Source: Lucinisca nassula | Taxonomy: Eukaryota > Mollusca > Bivalvia > Lucinida > Lucinidae | Assembly: GCA_963580285.1 (NCBI GenBank) | Contig: OY757011.1 | Location: 152,633,245-152,697,244, forward strand | Direction of reading: 5' to 3' | Length of the DNA: 64,000 nt | In this document: positions 1-9,866 of the stretch, piece after piece | Layout: each line of letters opens with the position of its first letter | How positions within the stretch are numbered: position 1 is the first letter of the stretch | Position numbers and translations under genes: made by a program | Notes under the pieces: model-generated | Told to the model about the DNA's origin: nothing | The model's input: only the letters and a program-made list of their open reading frames with translations | The model's database searches: none

Positions 1-55
1 ATTTTCTTGTCCTTTGGGATCTTTGATTCCATTGTTGAATTTTGAGAATATTTGA

Positions 56-101
56 GGGTCACTGATGATGCCTAATTTGGCGAAACTAGCTAGTCTGGCC
101 C
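56..101 (+). ncRNA. hammerhead ribozyme motif, satellite monomer 1
   Basis: GGGTCA and TGGCCC form stem I (one G-U pair). CTGATGA and GAAA are both present. Stem III is the self-complementary CTAGCTAG followed by the GTC triplet, with predicted cleavage after C95. Stem II reads GCC/GGC with one extra U after CTGATGA, so it is weak. All strictly required catalytic bases are present. Confidence 0.75.
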
Positions 102-315
102 ATAAAACATGTACACTTCATATTTTCCAGTTCTGTGGTGGATTCCTTGCTTCCAAAGGATAACCCTTTCTAGAACATATTTGGCGTCACTGCAGCTGGT
201 GTTTGGGAATGTGTGGCGGCCGTAAAAAGTCGTCCTGCCCTATATCACAGTGTAGTTTATATTTTCTTGTCCTTTGGGATCTTTGATTCCATTGTTGAAT
301 TTTGACAATATTTGA

Positions 316-361
316 GGGTCACTGATGATGCCTAAATGGCCAAAACTAGCTAGTCAGGCCC
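316..361 (+). ncRNA. hammerhead ribozyme motif, monomer 2 (core broken)
   Basis: This copy has the same layout as monomer 1, but the GAAA box reads AAAA, so the essential G is lost. The first base of the 3' stem I strand is also altered. It is probably inactive. Confidence 0.65.
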
Positions 362-575
362 AGAAAACATGTACACTTCATATGTTCCTGTTCTGTGGTG
401 TAGTCCTTGCTTCCAAAGTATAACCCTTTCTAGAAGATACTTAACGTCACTGCAGCTGGTGTCTGGGAATGTGTGGCGGCCGTAAAAAGTCTCCCTGCCC
501 TATATCATAGTGTAGTTTATATTTTCTTGTCCTTTTGGATCTTTGATTCCATTGTTGAATTTTGAGAATATTTGA

Positions 576-621
576 GGGTCACTGATGATGCCTAATTGGG
601 CGAAACTAGCTAGTCTGGCCC
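576..621 (+). ncRNA. hammerhead ribozyme motif, monomer 3
   Basis: CTGATGA, GAAA, the CTAGCTAG mini stem III, the GTC triplet and the six stem I pairs are all intact. Stem II is GCC/GGGC with a U facing the position that is normally a G-C pair. Confidence 0.75.
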
Positions 622-835
622 ATAAAACATGTACACTTCATATTTTCCAGTTCTGAGGTGGATTCCTTGCTTCCAAAGGATAACCCTTTCTAGAACATAT
701 TTAACGTCACTGCAGCTGGTGTCTGGGAATGTGTGGTGGTCGTAAAAAGTCTCCCTGTCCTATATCATAGTGTAGTTTATATTTTCTTGTCCTTTGGGAT
801 CTTTGATTCCATTGTTGAATTTTGAGAAAATTTGA

Positions 836-881
836 GGGTCACTGATGATGCCTAATTGGCCGAAACTAACTAGTCTGGTCC
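836..881 (+). ncRNA. hammerhead ribozyme motif, monomer 4
   Basis: Both catalytic boxes and the GTC triplet are intact. Stem III reads CTAACTAG, which weakens its self-pairing. The stem I 3' strand is TGGTCC, which still pairs through G-U. Confidence 0.7.
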
Positions 882-1095
882 AGAAAACATGTACACTTCA
901 TATTTTCCAGTTCTGTGGTATAGTCCTTGCTTCCAAAGGATAACCCTTTCTAGAACATATTTAACGTCACTGCAGCTGGTGTCTGGGAATGTGTGGCGGC
1001 CGTAAAAATTCTCCCTGCCCTATATCATAGTGTAGTTTATATTTTCTTGTCCTTTTGGATCTTTGATTCCATTGTTGAATTTTGAGAATATTTGA

Positions 1096-1141
1096 GGGTC
1101 ACTGATGATGCCTTATTGGGCGAAACAAGCTAGTCTGGCCC
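1096..1141 (+). ncRNA. hammerhead ribozyme motif, monomer 5
   Basis: Catalytic boxes and GTC triplet are intact. Stem III reads CAAGCTAG, so one of its pairs is lost. Stem II reads GCC/GGGC. Confidence 0.68.
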
Positions 1142-1355
1142 AGAAAACATGTACACTTCATATTTTCCAGTTCTGTGGTTTAGTCCTTGCTTCCAAAGGA
1201 TAACCCTTTCTAGAACATATTTAACGTCACTGCAGCTGGTGTCTGGGAATGTGTGGCGGCCGTAAAAAGTCTCCCTGCCCTATATCATAGTGTAGTTTAT
1301 ATTTTCTTGTCCTTCAGGATCTTTGATTCCATTGTAAAATTTTGACAATATTTGA

Positions 1356-1401
1356 GGGTCACTGATGATGCCTAATTGGCCGAAACTAGCTAGACTGGCC
1401 C
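1356..1401 (+). ncRNA. hammerhead ribozyme motif, monomer 6 (cleavage triplet altered)
   Basis: The boxes and stem III are intact, but the cleavage triplet reads GAC instead of GTC. This violates the NUH rule, so self-cleavage is not expected. Confidence 0.65.
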
Positions 1402-1615
1402 AGAAAACATGTACACTTCATATTTTCCAGTTCTGTGGTGTATCCCTTGCTTCCAAAGGATAACCCTTTCTAGAACATATTTAACGTCACTGCAACTGGT
1501 GTCTGGGAATGTGTGGCGGCCGTAAAAAGTCTCCCTGCCCAATATCATAGTGTAGTTTATAATTTCTTGTCCTTTGGGATCTTTGATTCAATTGTTGAAT
1601 TTTGGGAATATTTGA

Positions 1616-1661
1616 GGGTCACTGATGATGCGTAATTGGCCGGAAAGAGCGTGTCTGGTCC
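1616..1661 (+). ncRNA. hammerhead ribozyme motif, monomer 7 (degenerate)
   Basis: CTGATGA is kept. The second box reads GGAAAG with a changed stem III (GAGCGTGT), so the core is probably disrupted. Confidence 0.55.
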
Positions 1662-1875
1662 AGAAAACATGTACACTTCATATTTTCCAGTTCTGTGGTG
1701 TATTCCTTTCTTCCAAAGGATAACCCTTTCTAGAACATATTTAACGTCACTGCAGCTGGTGTCAGGGAATGTGTGGCGGTCGTAAAAAGTATCCCTGCCC
1801 TATATAACAGTGTAGTTTATATTTTCGTGTCCTTTGCGATCTTTGATTCCATTGTTGAATTTTGAGAAAATTTGA

Positions 1876-1921
1876 GGGTCACTGATGCTGCCTAATTGGC
1901 CGAAACTAGCTAGTCTGGCCC
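1876..1921 (+). ncRNA. hammerhead ribozyme motif, monomer 8 (core broken)
   Basis: The first box reads CTGATGC instead of CTGATGA. GAAA, stem III, the GTC triplet and stem I are intact. The lost A is a catalytic-core base, so it is probably inactive. Confidence 0.62.
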
Positions 1922-2135
1922 AGAAAACATGTACACTTCATATTTTCCAGTTCTGTGGTGTATTCCTTGCTTCCAAATGATAACCCTTTCTAGAACATAT
2001 TTGGCGTCACTGCAGCTGGTGTCTTGGAAGTTGTGGCGGCCGTAAAAAATCTCCCTGCCCTATATCATAGTGTAGTTTATATTTTCTTGTCCTTTGGGAT
2101 TTTTGATTCCATTGTTGAATTTTGAGAATATTTGA

Positions 2136-2181
2136 GGGTCACTGATGATGCCTAATTGGCCGAATCTAGCTAGTCTGGCCC
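2136..2181 (+). ncRNA. hammerhead ribozyme motif, monomer 9 (core broken)
   Basis: The second box reads GAATC instead of GAAAC; everything else matches monomer 3. This is the last monomer before the array ends. Confidence 0.62.
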
Positions 2182-2265
2182 AGAAAACATGTACACTTCA
2201 TATTTTCCAGTTCTGTGGTATATTCCTTGCTTCCAAAGGATAACCCTTTCTGAAACATATTTGGC

Positions 2266-2585
2266 CATTACAATAACACGTCCGTTTGTGTCATTACGAC
2301 AACGCACCCGTACGACATAGTGCATTTTTTCACATCTCCAAAATGGCTACTTTTCTGATGAAAATTCGTGATATTTTTCTTTTTTGTACTGCAAACAAAG
2401 GTTGTGGGTGCTCGTTAGAACGGCCTCATTGAGGCGGTTCTAACGACTATCAACAACCTTTGTCTTGGAACTGAAATAAGAAAAATAATATATACCCCCG
2501 TAAATCCCAGTTTTCTCTATATAAAGTGGGGTTTAGGGGGTGTTCATTTCATGAACTTGTTCACGTGATGGTGACATTTTGTATT
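2266..2585. mobile_element. hairpin MITE of the 'gaaccgcctc' family (H), first copy
   Basis: Centred on a hairpin near 2400-2460 with arms ...ttagaac(g/c)gcctc and gaggcggttctaac..., flanked by sequence shared with the copy at 49985-50265 (a variant of 'actttatatagagaaaactgggg' on one side and the 'aaaatggctacttt' block on the other). It abuts the satellite array directly. No target duplication was identified. Confidence 0.6.
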
Positions 2586-2876
2586 CTTTCATATTTGCAA
2601 AGCGGTCATTTTTCTGACAAGGCTTAAAAAATAGCAACATACCGAATACTTTTTTTGTCGAAATTTTAATGAAAAAGAGCAAAAAAAAAAAACAACAAAA
2701 AAAACATTAAAACGGCAAAATTTCATCTATATTTCCTATAACCATTCAAATAACGAGGTTTAAAAGCATCAAGGAAGCAAAAGAATAGGTTTCAAGTATT
2801 GGTTTAGCTATTTTGACAGTTTTATGAGTTGTTATCAAAAATGCAAGAAAATATTAAGGTCAGTAGTTAAGAAAAT

Positions 2877-3356
2877 ACGGAACCCGGGAAGGGACATGAT
2901 TTTTTTTTATTTTATAAGTTGTGCGAACAAGATATTATCTTGTGCGGACAAGATGATATCTTGTCCGCACAACATAATATCTTGTCCGCACAAGATATTA
3001 TCTTGTGCGGACAAGATATTATCTTGTGAAGACAAGATATTATCTTGTCCGCACAAGATATTAAGTTGTGCGAACAAGATATTATCTTGTCCGCACAAGA
3101 TAATATCTTGTCCGCACAAGATATTATCTTGTCCGCACAACTTCCCAAGATCTATGTTGTGCAAACAAGAAAATATGTTGTGCGAACAAGATAATATCTT
3201 GTGCGGACAAGATATTATTTTGTGCGAACAAGATCATATCTTGTCCGCACAAGATAATATGTTGTCCGAACAAGATAATATCTTGTCCGAACAAGATATT
3301 ATCTTGTTCGCACAACATAATAAAAATAAAAAATCATGTCCCTTCCCGGGTTCCGT
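2877..3356. mobile_element. MITE with 8-bp TSD and a palindromic 21-bp minisatellite inside
   Basis: The terminal inverted repeats start ACGGAACCCGGGAAGGGACA and run for about 26 bp at both ends. They are flanked by the 8-bp direct repeat AAGAAAAT (2869-2876 and 3357-3364). The interior (about 2920-3320) is a run of ~21-bp units built from the palindrome CAAGATAATATCTTG joined by GCGGA or CCGCA linkers in both orientations. Because the unit is palindromic and a multiple of 3, several frames stay open on both strands; I do not regard these as genes. An 8-bp TSD fits hAT-like, Merlin or P elements, but the termini do not identify a superfamily. A second copy lies at 23012-23500. Confidence 0.85.
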
Positions 3357-3457
3357 AAGAAAATGTTTTTAATTTTTTTCTGGATGGCAATAAAAACTGC
3401 AGGATCGGCACAAAAAATCGGGGTCGTCGGGTTAGCGGAAACATGATTTTCTATTTG

Positions 3458-3692
3458 AGCCCCGCCAAGCGATTTTGTGTCTTCGAGCGTTCCGTCCTGA
3501 CAAATTTTAAATGCGCATGCCCAGCCATTCAGAGGGGCCAGGGATATGGCTTTCTGTCTGAAGGTTCCTCTTGATTCACTGCTTGTATGAGCGAGCAGCG
3601 AAGGTTCTGGCGAGACTGCGCGGATGCGCAGGCTCGCCTGAACCTTCGCTGCTCGCATAGGCGATAAGTACCAAAATCGCTTGGCGGGGCCC
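3458..3692. mobile_element. 235-bp MITE with 5-bp TSD (family K), copy 1
   Basis: Termini AGCCCCGCCAAGCGATTTTG and its near-complement ending CGCTTGGCGGGGCCC. The flanks ATTTG (3453-3457 and 3693-3697) are a 5-bp TSD. The centre is a hairpin of GAGCAGCGAAGGTTC with TGCGCGGATGCGCA at its tip. Sister copies are at 10905, 17037, 18110, 33732 and 50713. Superfamily unknown. Confidence 0.85.
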
Positions 3693-3754
3693 ATTTGTAA
3701 TATTTTCGTTATTTATACCCAAACTCATGAGGAGCACCCAATACCTATGACATG

Positions 3755-4525
3755 GAACAGAAATCACCGGTTTTCGAACTCATTCGAGTTTTTATCCCTG
3801 ACTTGCTTATATGTAAATTTCAAGAAGATGAAATCATAACTGGAGGGGCTACGGTGATGACAAGGTCAAGAATAAGCAAGTTCAGGAAAGTAGGGGACAT
3901 AATAGACCGACATCGCTAGTTTTCGAACTCATCCGAGCTTTTATCCCTGATCTAAGCCTGTCCAGGAACCGCGGTGTGAGGGGACCGTCCATAATTATAA
4001 ACCCTATTGGTTTCATTGGGCGACAGGGCTTGAGAAGTCATTTCATCTCAATGTCGGGTAAAAGTCCCACAAAATTGGAAGCAACATCTCCAAAATGACC
4101 TTTACAGTGTTGACGGGGACGTTAAACCTCAAATCAAACAAACAAACAAACTGATCTACTTGTTTGTAATTTTCAAGAAGACATGATGAAAACTAAAGGC
4201 GTTACAGTGATGAAAAGATCAAAAATAGGCATTTTCTGCAATCAACTGGACGTAACGCTATAATAAATAGGATGACCTCATCAGTTTTCGAACTCATCCA
4301 AGCTTTTATCCCTGACTTAGTTACAAGTAAGTTTCTAGAACATACTATAAAAACTGAAGGGGCTACGGTGATATAGTCAAAAATATGCATTTTCTGAAAT
4401 CAAGGGGACATACGTCTCTGAAATATAGGCCGCTCTCACCAATTTTTAAACTCTGCTGAAGTTTTATCCCTTACTTACATATAAGTTTCAGAAAGATCCG
4501 ATCAAAACTGAAGGCGCTACGGTGA
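3755..4525. repeat. degenerate ~165-bp tandem repeat interrupted by a SINE
   Basis: The phrase 'ttttcgaactcatccgagct' followed by 'tttatccctgactta' recurs near 3772, 3922, 4285 and 4445, each followed by 'ggcgctacggtgat'. A 5'-truncated SINE D splits the second unit. No coding potential was seen. Confidence 0.7.
3955..4150 (+). mobile_element. SINE D, 5'-truncated
   Basis: Matches the SINE D body from 'agcctgtccagg' through 'acggggacgttaaacctcaa' and ends in (CAAA)n. It is flanked by CTGATCTA on both sides (3947-3954 and 4151-4158). Confidence 0.85.
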
Positions 4526-4526
4526 T

Positions 4527-4730
4527 AACAATTTTGACAGCTGTTGGCTTTGGGAAGCCATGTTTTTGGAGCCATTAGAAAGGAGCGATTTCATTGGTTA
4601 AAAATCTCAACAATTTGAATCGGCCAATGAAAAAATCAACTAATGCCTATTACGTCATGATTTATTTACTCCGATTCTGTAAATAAAAACATGGCTTCCC
4701 GAAGCAGGCAATTGTCAAATTGTTATTGTT
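4527..4730. mobile_element. ~200-bp inverted-repeat element (MITE-like)
   Basis: The left arm 'aacaattttgacagctgttgg' with 'ggaagccatgttttt' is matched in inverted orientation by 'aaaaacatggcttcccgaag' with 'caattgtcaaattgtt' at the right. Arms are about 45 bp and imperfect. Single copy in the window. Confidence 0.6.
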
Positions 4731-5109
4731 TTTCAAGTTTTGCAGTAGTATTTACAAGTTTTTATTGAAATTATGGACACAGGTGATTGGTATTGGTGAA
4801 AATACTGGACATGGATACAAATTTTCGTTGTGTTGTGCTCTAGAATACTTTGGAATCTCTAGGTAAGCGAGCAGACAGCCTTGGCTACACAAGATCATTA
4901 TTTATCAATTCTGGACATTCTGTGTGGCGTTGCTCCATACCTTGAAGACTCAATTAGAGATAGTTGTATACATAAATGTGTCATCTACATGTGTGACAAG
5001 AATTTTGGCTTGTGTGTTACAAACTGCCACACAACTTCATTCACGATTGGTCATATTTTCCCGCTGGTGCCCTTGTCTATATTATTATAGGATAGTATAT
5101 CTTTTCTCT
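4731..5109. other. unassigned AT-rich stretch
   Basis: No repeat, splice pair or persuasive reading frame was recognised here. The short open frames look random. Confidence 0.4.
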
Positions 5110-5305
5110 CAAAAAGCTTGAAACTGGCCCCTGTAATCTCTCTGCACAGGGGCCTCCAGTTAACGTACCGATCCGAAGGACGGTGCACTCCTGCAAAATG
5201 ATGCCAATGGAGCGTGTTCGGACACCGAAATTTTATCGCCGCTGCCGGGGATCGAACCGGGGACCTCTAGCATCAGAGGCAAGTGCACTAACCACATCTT
5301 TTATG
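5110..5305 (-). mobile_element. tRNA-derived SINE remnant
   Basis: On the minus strand 5228-5300 reads like a tRNA 5' half to T arm: a box A-like TGGTTAGTGCACTT, a CCTCT/AGAGG anticodon-type stem and a perfect box B, GGTTCGATCCC. The putative anticodon loop has 6 nt and no acceptor stem closes, so this is a SINE head rather than a working tRNA. The body continues to about 5110. Confidence 0.6.
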
Positions 5306-6200
5306 TCCTTGGCCTTGATGCCAATTTTGTTTTACCTATCATTTTAATGTTTTGAGTGTTGCCAGGGGGAATGCTTTTGTATGGTTGGCTATCCTAACTC
5401 TTTAACCCCGCATGTGACCTTTTGCACACGTCTTACCATCAATTTTACCGCCTGAAATCAGTTGGACAAAAGAAGACCTAGCGAGCAGTTCACTTGCTCT
5501 TCTGACAGCCTATATTTATCAACACTGTCTCTTACATTTGTATTTATTGAAGATGTCATAGCCAGATATGAATTTCTGGTTCTGTAACCTGTTTATTCTA
5601 TTGTTCTTTTCTTAGTTCTTCATTCTGTATATGGAGCATATTTCATAATTTGCCATTTTGCTTCTACCTACATATTTCCGCTGATGCTCATGCTCAACTA
5701 GTAAATTTTCGCCATATTATTTGCATTTAAAATAATTCTTGTGCAAGCGGGAATGGCTGCGTGTCTAGCTTATTCTGTAGCTTTATGACTGAGTGCCTAT
5801 TTACATTACAATGTACTCAGCCTGTGTTAGAATTATCACATGATTCAGAATTTCTCAACCAAACGGCCATTTTCATAGTCAACCCTACATCTGGCTTGAA
5901 GTGGGTGGGGCGGGGTAGGGGGGGGGGGGGGAGGCTATACGGGTGTATTCACAACCCAACATCTCCACTCATCCATGTCGTTCACTGTTTTCTGTGCATA
6001 TTGTCCTGTTAATGTTAAATTCTGTAATTCATCGATGTTAATATAGATGGATGGAGAGTACATTAAGCAGTAGCCATTTGTTTTATTTTTCCTGTAGATG
6101 GTGTATTGTCAATCGTGTTGTTTGTTTGTAGGACACCTTTTTCTGTAAATAAACAACCCTCAGAACCATCATTGTCTTGGTCTTCATTCAAACTCTGATG
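5306..6200. other. unassigned sequence with a poly-G tract
   Basis: A run of G lies near 5919-5932. Otherwise I see no repeat, gene or structural signal. Confidence 0.4.
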
Positions 6201-6214
6201 CTAATCGGCTACAC

Positions 6215-6422
6215 TCACTTTTCTAATTCGAAACTCACTTTCCTTGCTCGAAACTCTTTTATCTCGAAACTTACTTTACTTTTTCGAAACTCACTTTTCT
6301 TACTCGAAACTCATTTTTTTATCTCGAAACTTACTTTTCTTATTCGAAACTCACTTTTCTTACTCGAAACTCAGTTTCTTGAACTCGAAACTCACTTTTC
6401 TTACTCGAAACTCAGCACTCGA
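6215..6422. repeat. ~20-bp minisatellite (CGAAACTCACTTTTCTTACT)n
   Basis: About ten imperfect units of 'cgaaactcacttttcttact' in direct orientation. The unit length drifts between 18 and 22 bp. Confidence 0.85.
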
Positions 6423-6439
6423 ACAAGAGGTCTATGAGG

Positions 6440-7115
6440 TCTAATTTATTTACCTGAGCTATGATGTAATGACACGGTTGCTTGCAGGATTTTCTTTATT
6501 TATCTATGACAGCCAGAATGTATAGGGGAGCAGAACAGTTCTAGAACTTTTGGTAGAGGGGTCGTCCAAGGAACATTTCTGTGAAGTTATTTTAAAATTG
6601 AGCCTTTGGCCTAGGAAAGATATCCTTTGAAGATTTTAAAAGTTTTAGCTCTGCAGTCTGGTGGACATTTTGTTTAGCAGAGCAAACCCATTTCAGCAAT
6701 TTTAGCAATCATCATTACAATTATACCTACTTTGAGACTCCTGGCATTTATAGTTCCTGATAATTTTTGGACGATCTTTTTGGAAGTCCCGAAAGTTGTG
6801 TCCCTTTGAAAAAATGGCGGGAAAATGTGCTAGTTGTTCCCATGCCCCCTGATAATAAAGCGCAACTAGCTCTTCAGTGCTGAAGTCCATGTGACTATCG
6901 CTCAAGGCAACAGAACTTTATTCGCGGTGAGGTGAGGTCAGAGTGTTGTTTAAGACGCAGCCAAATAGAAACTGGACTGAATGGCAAATGGAAAACAGCG
7001 TAGACCCAGATACAGTGACACGCTCTCAAAATCTTTCAGTTTTTGGCTAGAAACGGTTTGCATGCACAATAAATTTTGCTGGTCTAAAGCTACTTTTCAA
7101 GGTCAAATATAGGGA
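6440..7115. other. no gene recognised
   Basis: 6860-6970 resembles stretches near 15740-15790 and 47090-47260 ('cagtgctgaagtccatgtga', 'actatc', 'gtcag(a/c)gtgttg'), so it holds an old dispersed repeat. Nothing else is recognised. Confidence 0.4.
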
Positions 7116-7117
7116 TT

Positions 7118-7250
7118 AACCATGGTTGTTCATGCATTAACATTCGCCGGGTCCCGAGGAAGCTGTTTGAACATGAGGCCCAATAGGCCGAATGTTCAAA
7201 TATCTTCCGAGGGATTCGGCAAACGTTAATGCAATGAAATAGCCATGGAT
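7118..7250. repeat. imperfect inverted repeat, ~130 bp
   Basis: 'tgcattaacattcgccggg' at 7133 pairs with the complement of 'ttcggcaaacgttaatgca' at 7214, with an inner pair TGAACAT/ATGTTCA. The outer ends are marked by CCATGG. It looks like a MITE hairpin, but no second copy was found in this window. Confidence 0.6.
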
Positions 7251-7544
7251 GATCGTTGTTCTTGATAACTTACGATTCCGACAGCAAATTTTGACGAAAA
7301 CGCCCAAACGCTCCATATAAACTCTATATAAACTCTTTAAATGCGACCGGCAAACCAACATGGCGGCCAGTTCAGATGACTTCGGTGCTTAATAAGAGAC
7401 TAAGTGAATTTAGGCTTGTTTTATGTTTAATGGTGAAACGTCAATGTCCTGTGGTCCGACCAGAGACAGAGCATCAGGTACCAACCAGCATTACCTGAAA
7501 TAAAATTTTAAGTAAGCCTTTACGCCGAATCTGAGGAAAGCAAT

Positions 7545-8850
7545 TACACACTGGGCCAAGATCTCTTTGTCTGGAACCATACGGAATACGGATCCATTAT
7601 AAATCGTGAGAAAAGAGAAAGTTCAAGCAACATTACACATACATTGCGTGTGGGTGTTGTACCACAGTGGACCAAATCTCCGGCACTTTGTCTAGAACCA
7701 GACAGATTCATTTTACACCATGATAAAAGCGAAAGTTCTAACACCGCTACACACATTGCGCGTGTGTGCTATAATACAGTGGCGAATTGGGCTGCATGAT
7801 GATTCACGCAGAGCTGAAACCGATCGCACACGAGTACTGGTAAACCACTTAGAGGATCTAAGCCTGTCCAGGCAAAGCGGTGCGAGTCGGACCGTCCATG
7901 CTTATAAACCGTATTGGTTTCATTGGGCGACAGGGCTTGAGATGTCATTTCATCTCAATGTCGGATAAAAGTACTACAAAATTCGAAGCGACGTCTCCAA
8001 AATGACTTATACAGTGTTGACTGGGACGTTAAACCTCTAATCAAACAAAGCAAACAAAAACAGGAGCGGGTAGGGGTGAGATCTCTGGCTCTTTGTCTGG
8101 AACAATTCAGATCCATTATAAATCGTGAGAAAAGAGAAAGGCCTAGCAATACTACACATGCACTGCGCGTGTGTGTAATAACACAGTGGGTCAAGATCTC
8201 TGGCTCTTTTTATGGACCGATACAGATCTATTATAAACCATGAGAAAATAGGAAAGTCAAGCATCACTAGACATACATGCGCGTGTGTTATAACACAGTG
8301 GGTGAAGATCTCTGGCTCTTTGTCTGGACCCATACAGATCCATTATAAACCATGAGAAAAGAGGTAGTTCAAGCATCACTTCATGCGCGTGTGTTATAAC
8401 AAAGTGGGTCAAGATCTCTGGCTCTTTGTCTGGCAAATAGAGATAAATTTTAAACCGTGAGGAAAGTGAAAGCTTTAGCATATGCTGCGCGTGTTTGTCA
8501 TAATAAAAAGATAAGTCTACAGATCCATTATAAGCCATGAGGAGAGAGAAAGTTCCAGCAACGCTACACATACACTGCGCGTGTGTGTAATAACACAGTG
8601 GGCCAAGATCTTGGTTCTTTGCCTCGAACCATACAAATTCATTATTACCCGTGAGAACGTTCAAATAACACTACACATACACTGCGCGTGTGTGTAATAA
8701 CATAGTGGGCCAAGATCCCGGTTCTTTGTCTGGAACCACACAGATTCATTATTACCCGTGAGAAAAGAGAAAGTTCAAACAACATTACACATACACTGCG
8801 CGTGTGTGTTATAACACAGGGTGGGGGAGATGTCTGGCGTGTGAGAACAT
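7545..8850. repeat. ~105-115-bp tandem array, about ten units
   Basis: Each unit contains 'agatctctggctctttgtct', 'cagatccattataaa', 'gtgagaaaagagaaag' and 'cactgcgcgtgtgtgt' with 'aataacacagtg'. The last part is weakly self-complementary. Units start near 7552, 7669, 8079, 8194, 8307, 8412, 8603 and 8710. A SINE D interrupts the array. Confidence 0.85.
7788..8058 (+). mobile_element. SINE D, nearly full length, inside the array
   Basis: It runs from 'gggctgcatgatg' through 'ctgaaaccga', 'ggtaaaccactta' and 'gtgcgagtcggaccgtcc' to 'gacgttaaacctc' with an A-rich (CAAA)n tail. It lies between two ~110-bp units, so it is younger than the array. Confidence 0.85.
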
Positions 8851-8939
8851 ATACTCGTACTATCACATATGTTGTCTGAGTTTTTGTTTGTTGGAATATG
8901 TGATTAACCTTCACGCTGCTAAATAGTTCAGTATGCTAG

Positions 8940-9620
8940 TTCTGGATTTCTCTAGTCAATGGGAATAACTCAAAATTTGCTAAAAAGTTTTACAATGTAA
9001 TTCTTAGTGAATATCTTAACACAGGCACGAATTACAAATGGCTTGATTACATTAACAGCTATTAATTTCAGTTGGGAAACCTGATCTTCTGAGCCAGTAC
9101 TCTATACATAATCCACGTGCTACAAAATCAAAAATATCTGAAACACTACACGATTTTTTTTGTTCAAGACTGGAATGAGAAAATAAATGCATCGACAAAA
9201 GGTAGGAACTATAAGATATTCAAACAAGATACAAAGCTAGAACCTTTTTTGACGTCTCCCCCACGATATTATTACTTGCCTTTAATTAAGTTCAGAAGCG
9301 CTAATCATAAGCTGCCCATAGAAACAGGTCGTTGGGGAAATATAAATTACCAGTACAGGAAATGTAGCTTATGTACGAAAAATGATCAAGGTGACGAATC
9401 TCACTACTTGTTAGTCTGTCCATTTTTTCGATGTCCAAAGGAAACTCGGACCCATCAATACCGGTATTGATGGGTCCAAGAAAGGAAACAACTATTAAAA
9501 GGTATTACTTTCTACGGCCAAATAACATCAAATACAAAGAATTTTTGAACTGTAAAAATAAAATATACTTTTAAATTTGTCGCAATTTGTAAAATTTATT
9601 ATGAAATACTTTTCATAGGG
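8940..9620 (+). pseudogene. 3' end of a non-LTR retrotransposon (LINE) polyprotein, broken
   Basis: An open frame at 9117-9470 encodes a stretch with KFRSANHKLPIETGRW, then CSLCTKNDQGDESHYLLVCP. This is the C-terminal zinc-knuckle-like region (C-x2-C...H-x4-C) that follows the reverse transcriptase in many invertebrate LINE ORF2 proteins. Upstream frame pieces (about 8950-9116) carry stops, and the frame ends at a 30-nt palindrome. No reverse transcriptase or endonuclease domain is present, so it is 5'-truncated and dead. Family-level assignment (CR1- or RTE-like) is not possible by eye. Confidence 0.72.
9448..9477. repeat. perfect 30-nt palindrome in the LINE fragment
   Basis: GGACCCATCAATACC is followed directly by its exact complement GGTATTGATGGGTCC with no spacer. 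It sits where the conserved LINE frame would be expected to continue. Confidence 0.9.
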
Positions 9621-9866
9621 CACTGTAGAAAGCCTTTTAACAAAGATTCTTAACTGTTGCATGCTTAACAACACCAATGAATCAAACAAAAAAAAGTTTT
9701 AGAATTGATAAGTGTATGTGATCAGTCGACAGTCCATCTTTACATTTGCATTTTAGTAAATGTACACTCCATGCTTATACCGCCTTGCTTCTTTCTCCTG
9801 TGTAAGATTCCTCCTACAAGAGCATTATCATTTTGTTTGGGAGCTGTGTGCTTACCGTGGTATATA

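Larger units (their letters stand above)
1..2265 (+). repeat. 260-bp satellite array carrying hammerhead-ribozyme motifs
   Basis: Nine monomers start at 1, 261, 521, 781, 1041, 1301, 1561, 1821 and 2081. The spacing is exactly 260 bp every time, so no net indel separates the copies despite many point differences. The array runs off the left edge of the window. The ninth copy loses similarity at about 2265, where an unrelated hairpin MITE begins. Offsets 56-101 of each monomer hold a type I hammerhead-like motif. The rest of the monomer has no reading frame, poly-A or tRNA promoter box that I can recognise. Hammerhead-bearing satellites are known from newts, schistosomes, cave crickets and metazoan retrozymes; placing this array in that class is inference from the motif. 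Confidence 0.93.

Noticed and set aside
2824..3372. 182-residue open frame with KILSCADKILSC-type repeats
   Set aside because: It is produced by the 21-bp palindromic units of a MITE; frames in both strands are open for the same reason, and the ends are TIRs.
3299..3694. Frames with 'AKVQASLRIRAVSPEPSLLAH' recurring at several sites
   Set aside because: They recur because they lie in MITE family K copies; the translation is a shadow of the hairpin.
5228..5300. tRNA gene on the minus strand
   Set aside because: Six-base anticodon loop and no acceptor stem; better read as a SINE head.
7359..7392. First exon MAASSDDFGA after a TATA-like sequence
   Set aside because: The ATGGCGGCC context is attractive, but the frame stops after ten codons, the only possible donor is weak, and no downstream exon was recognised.
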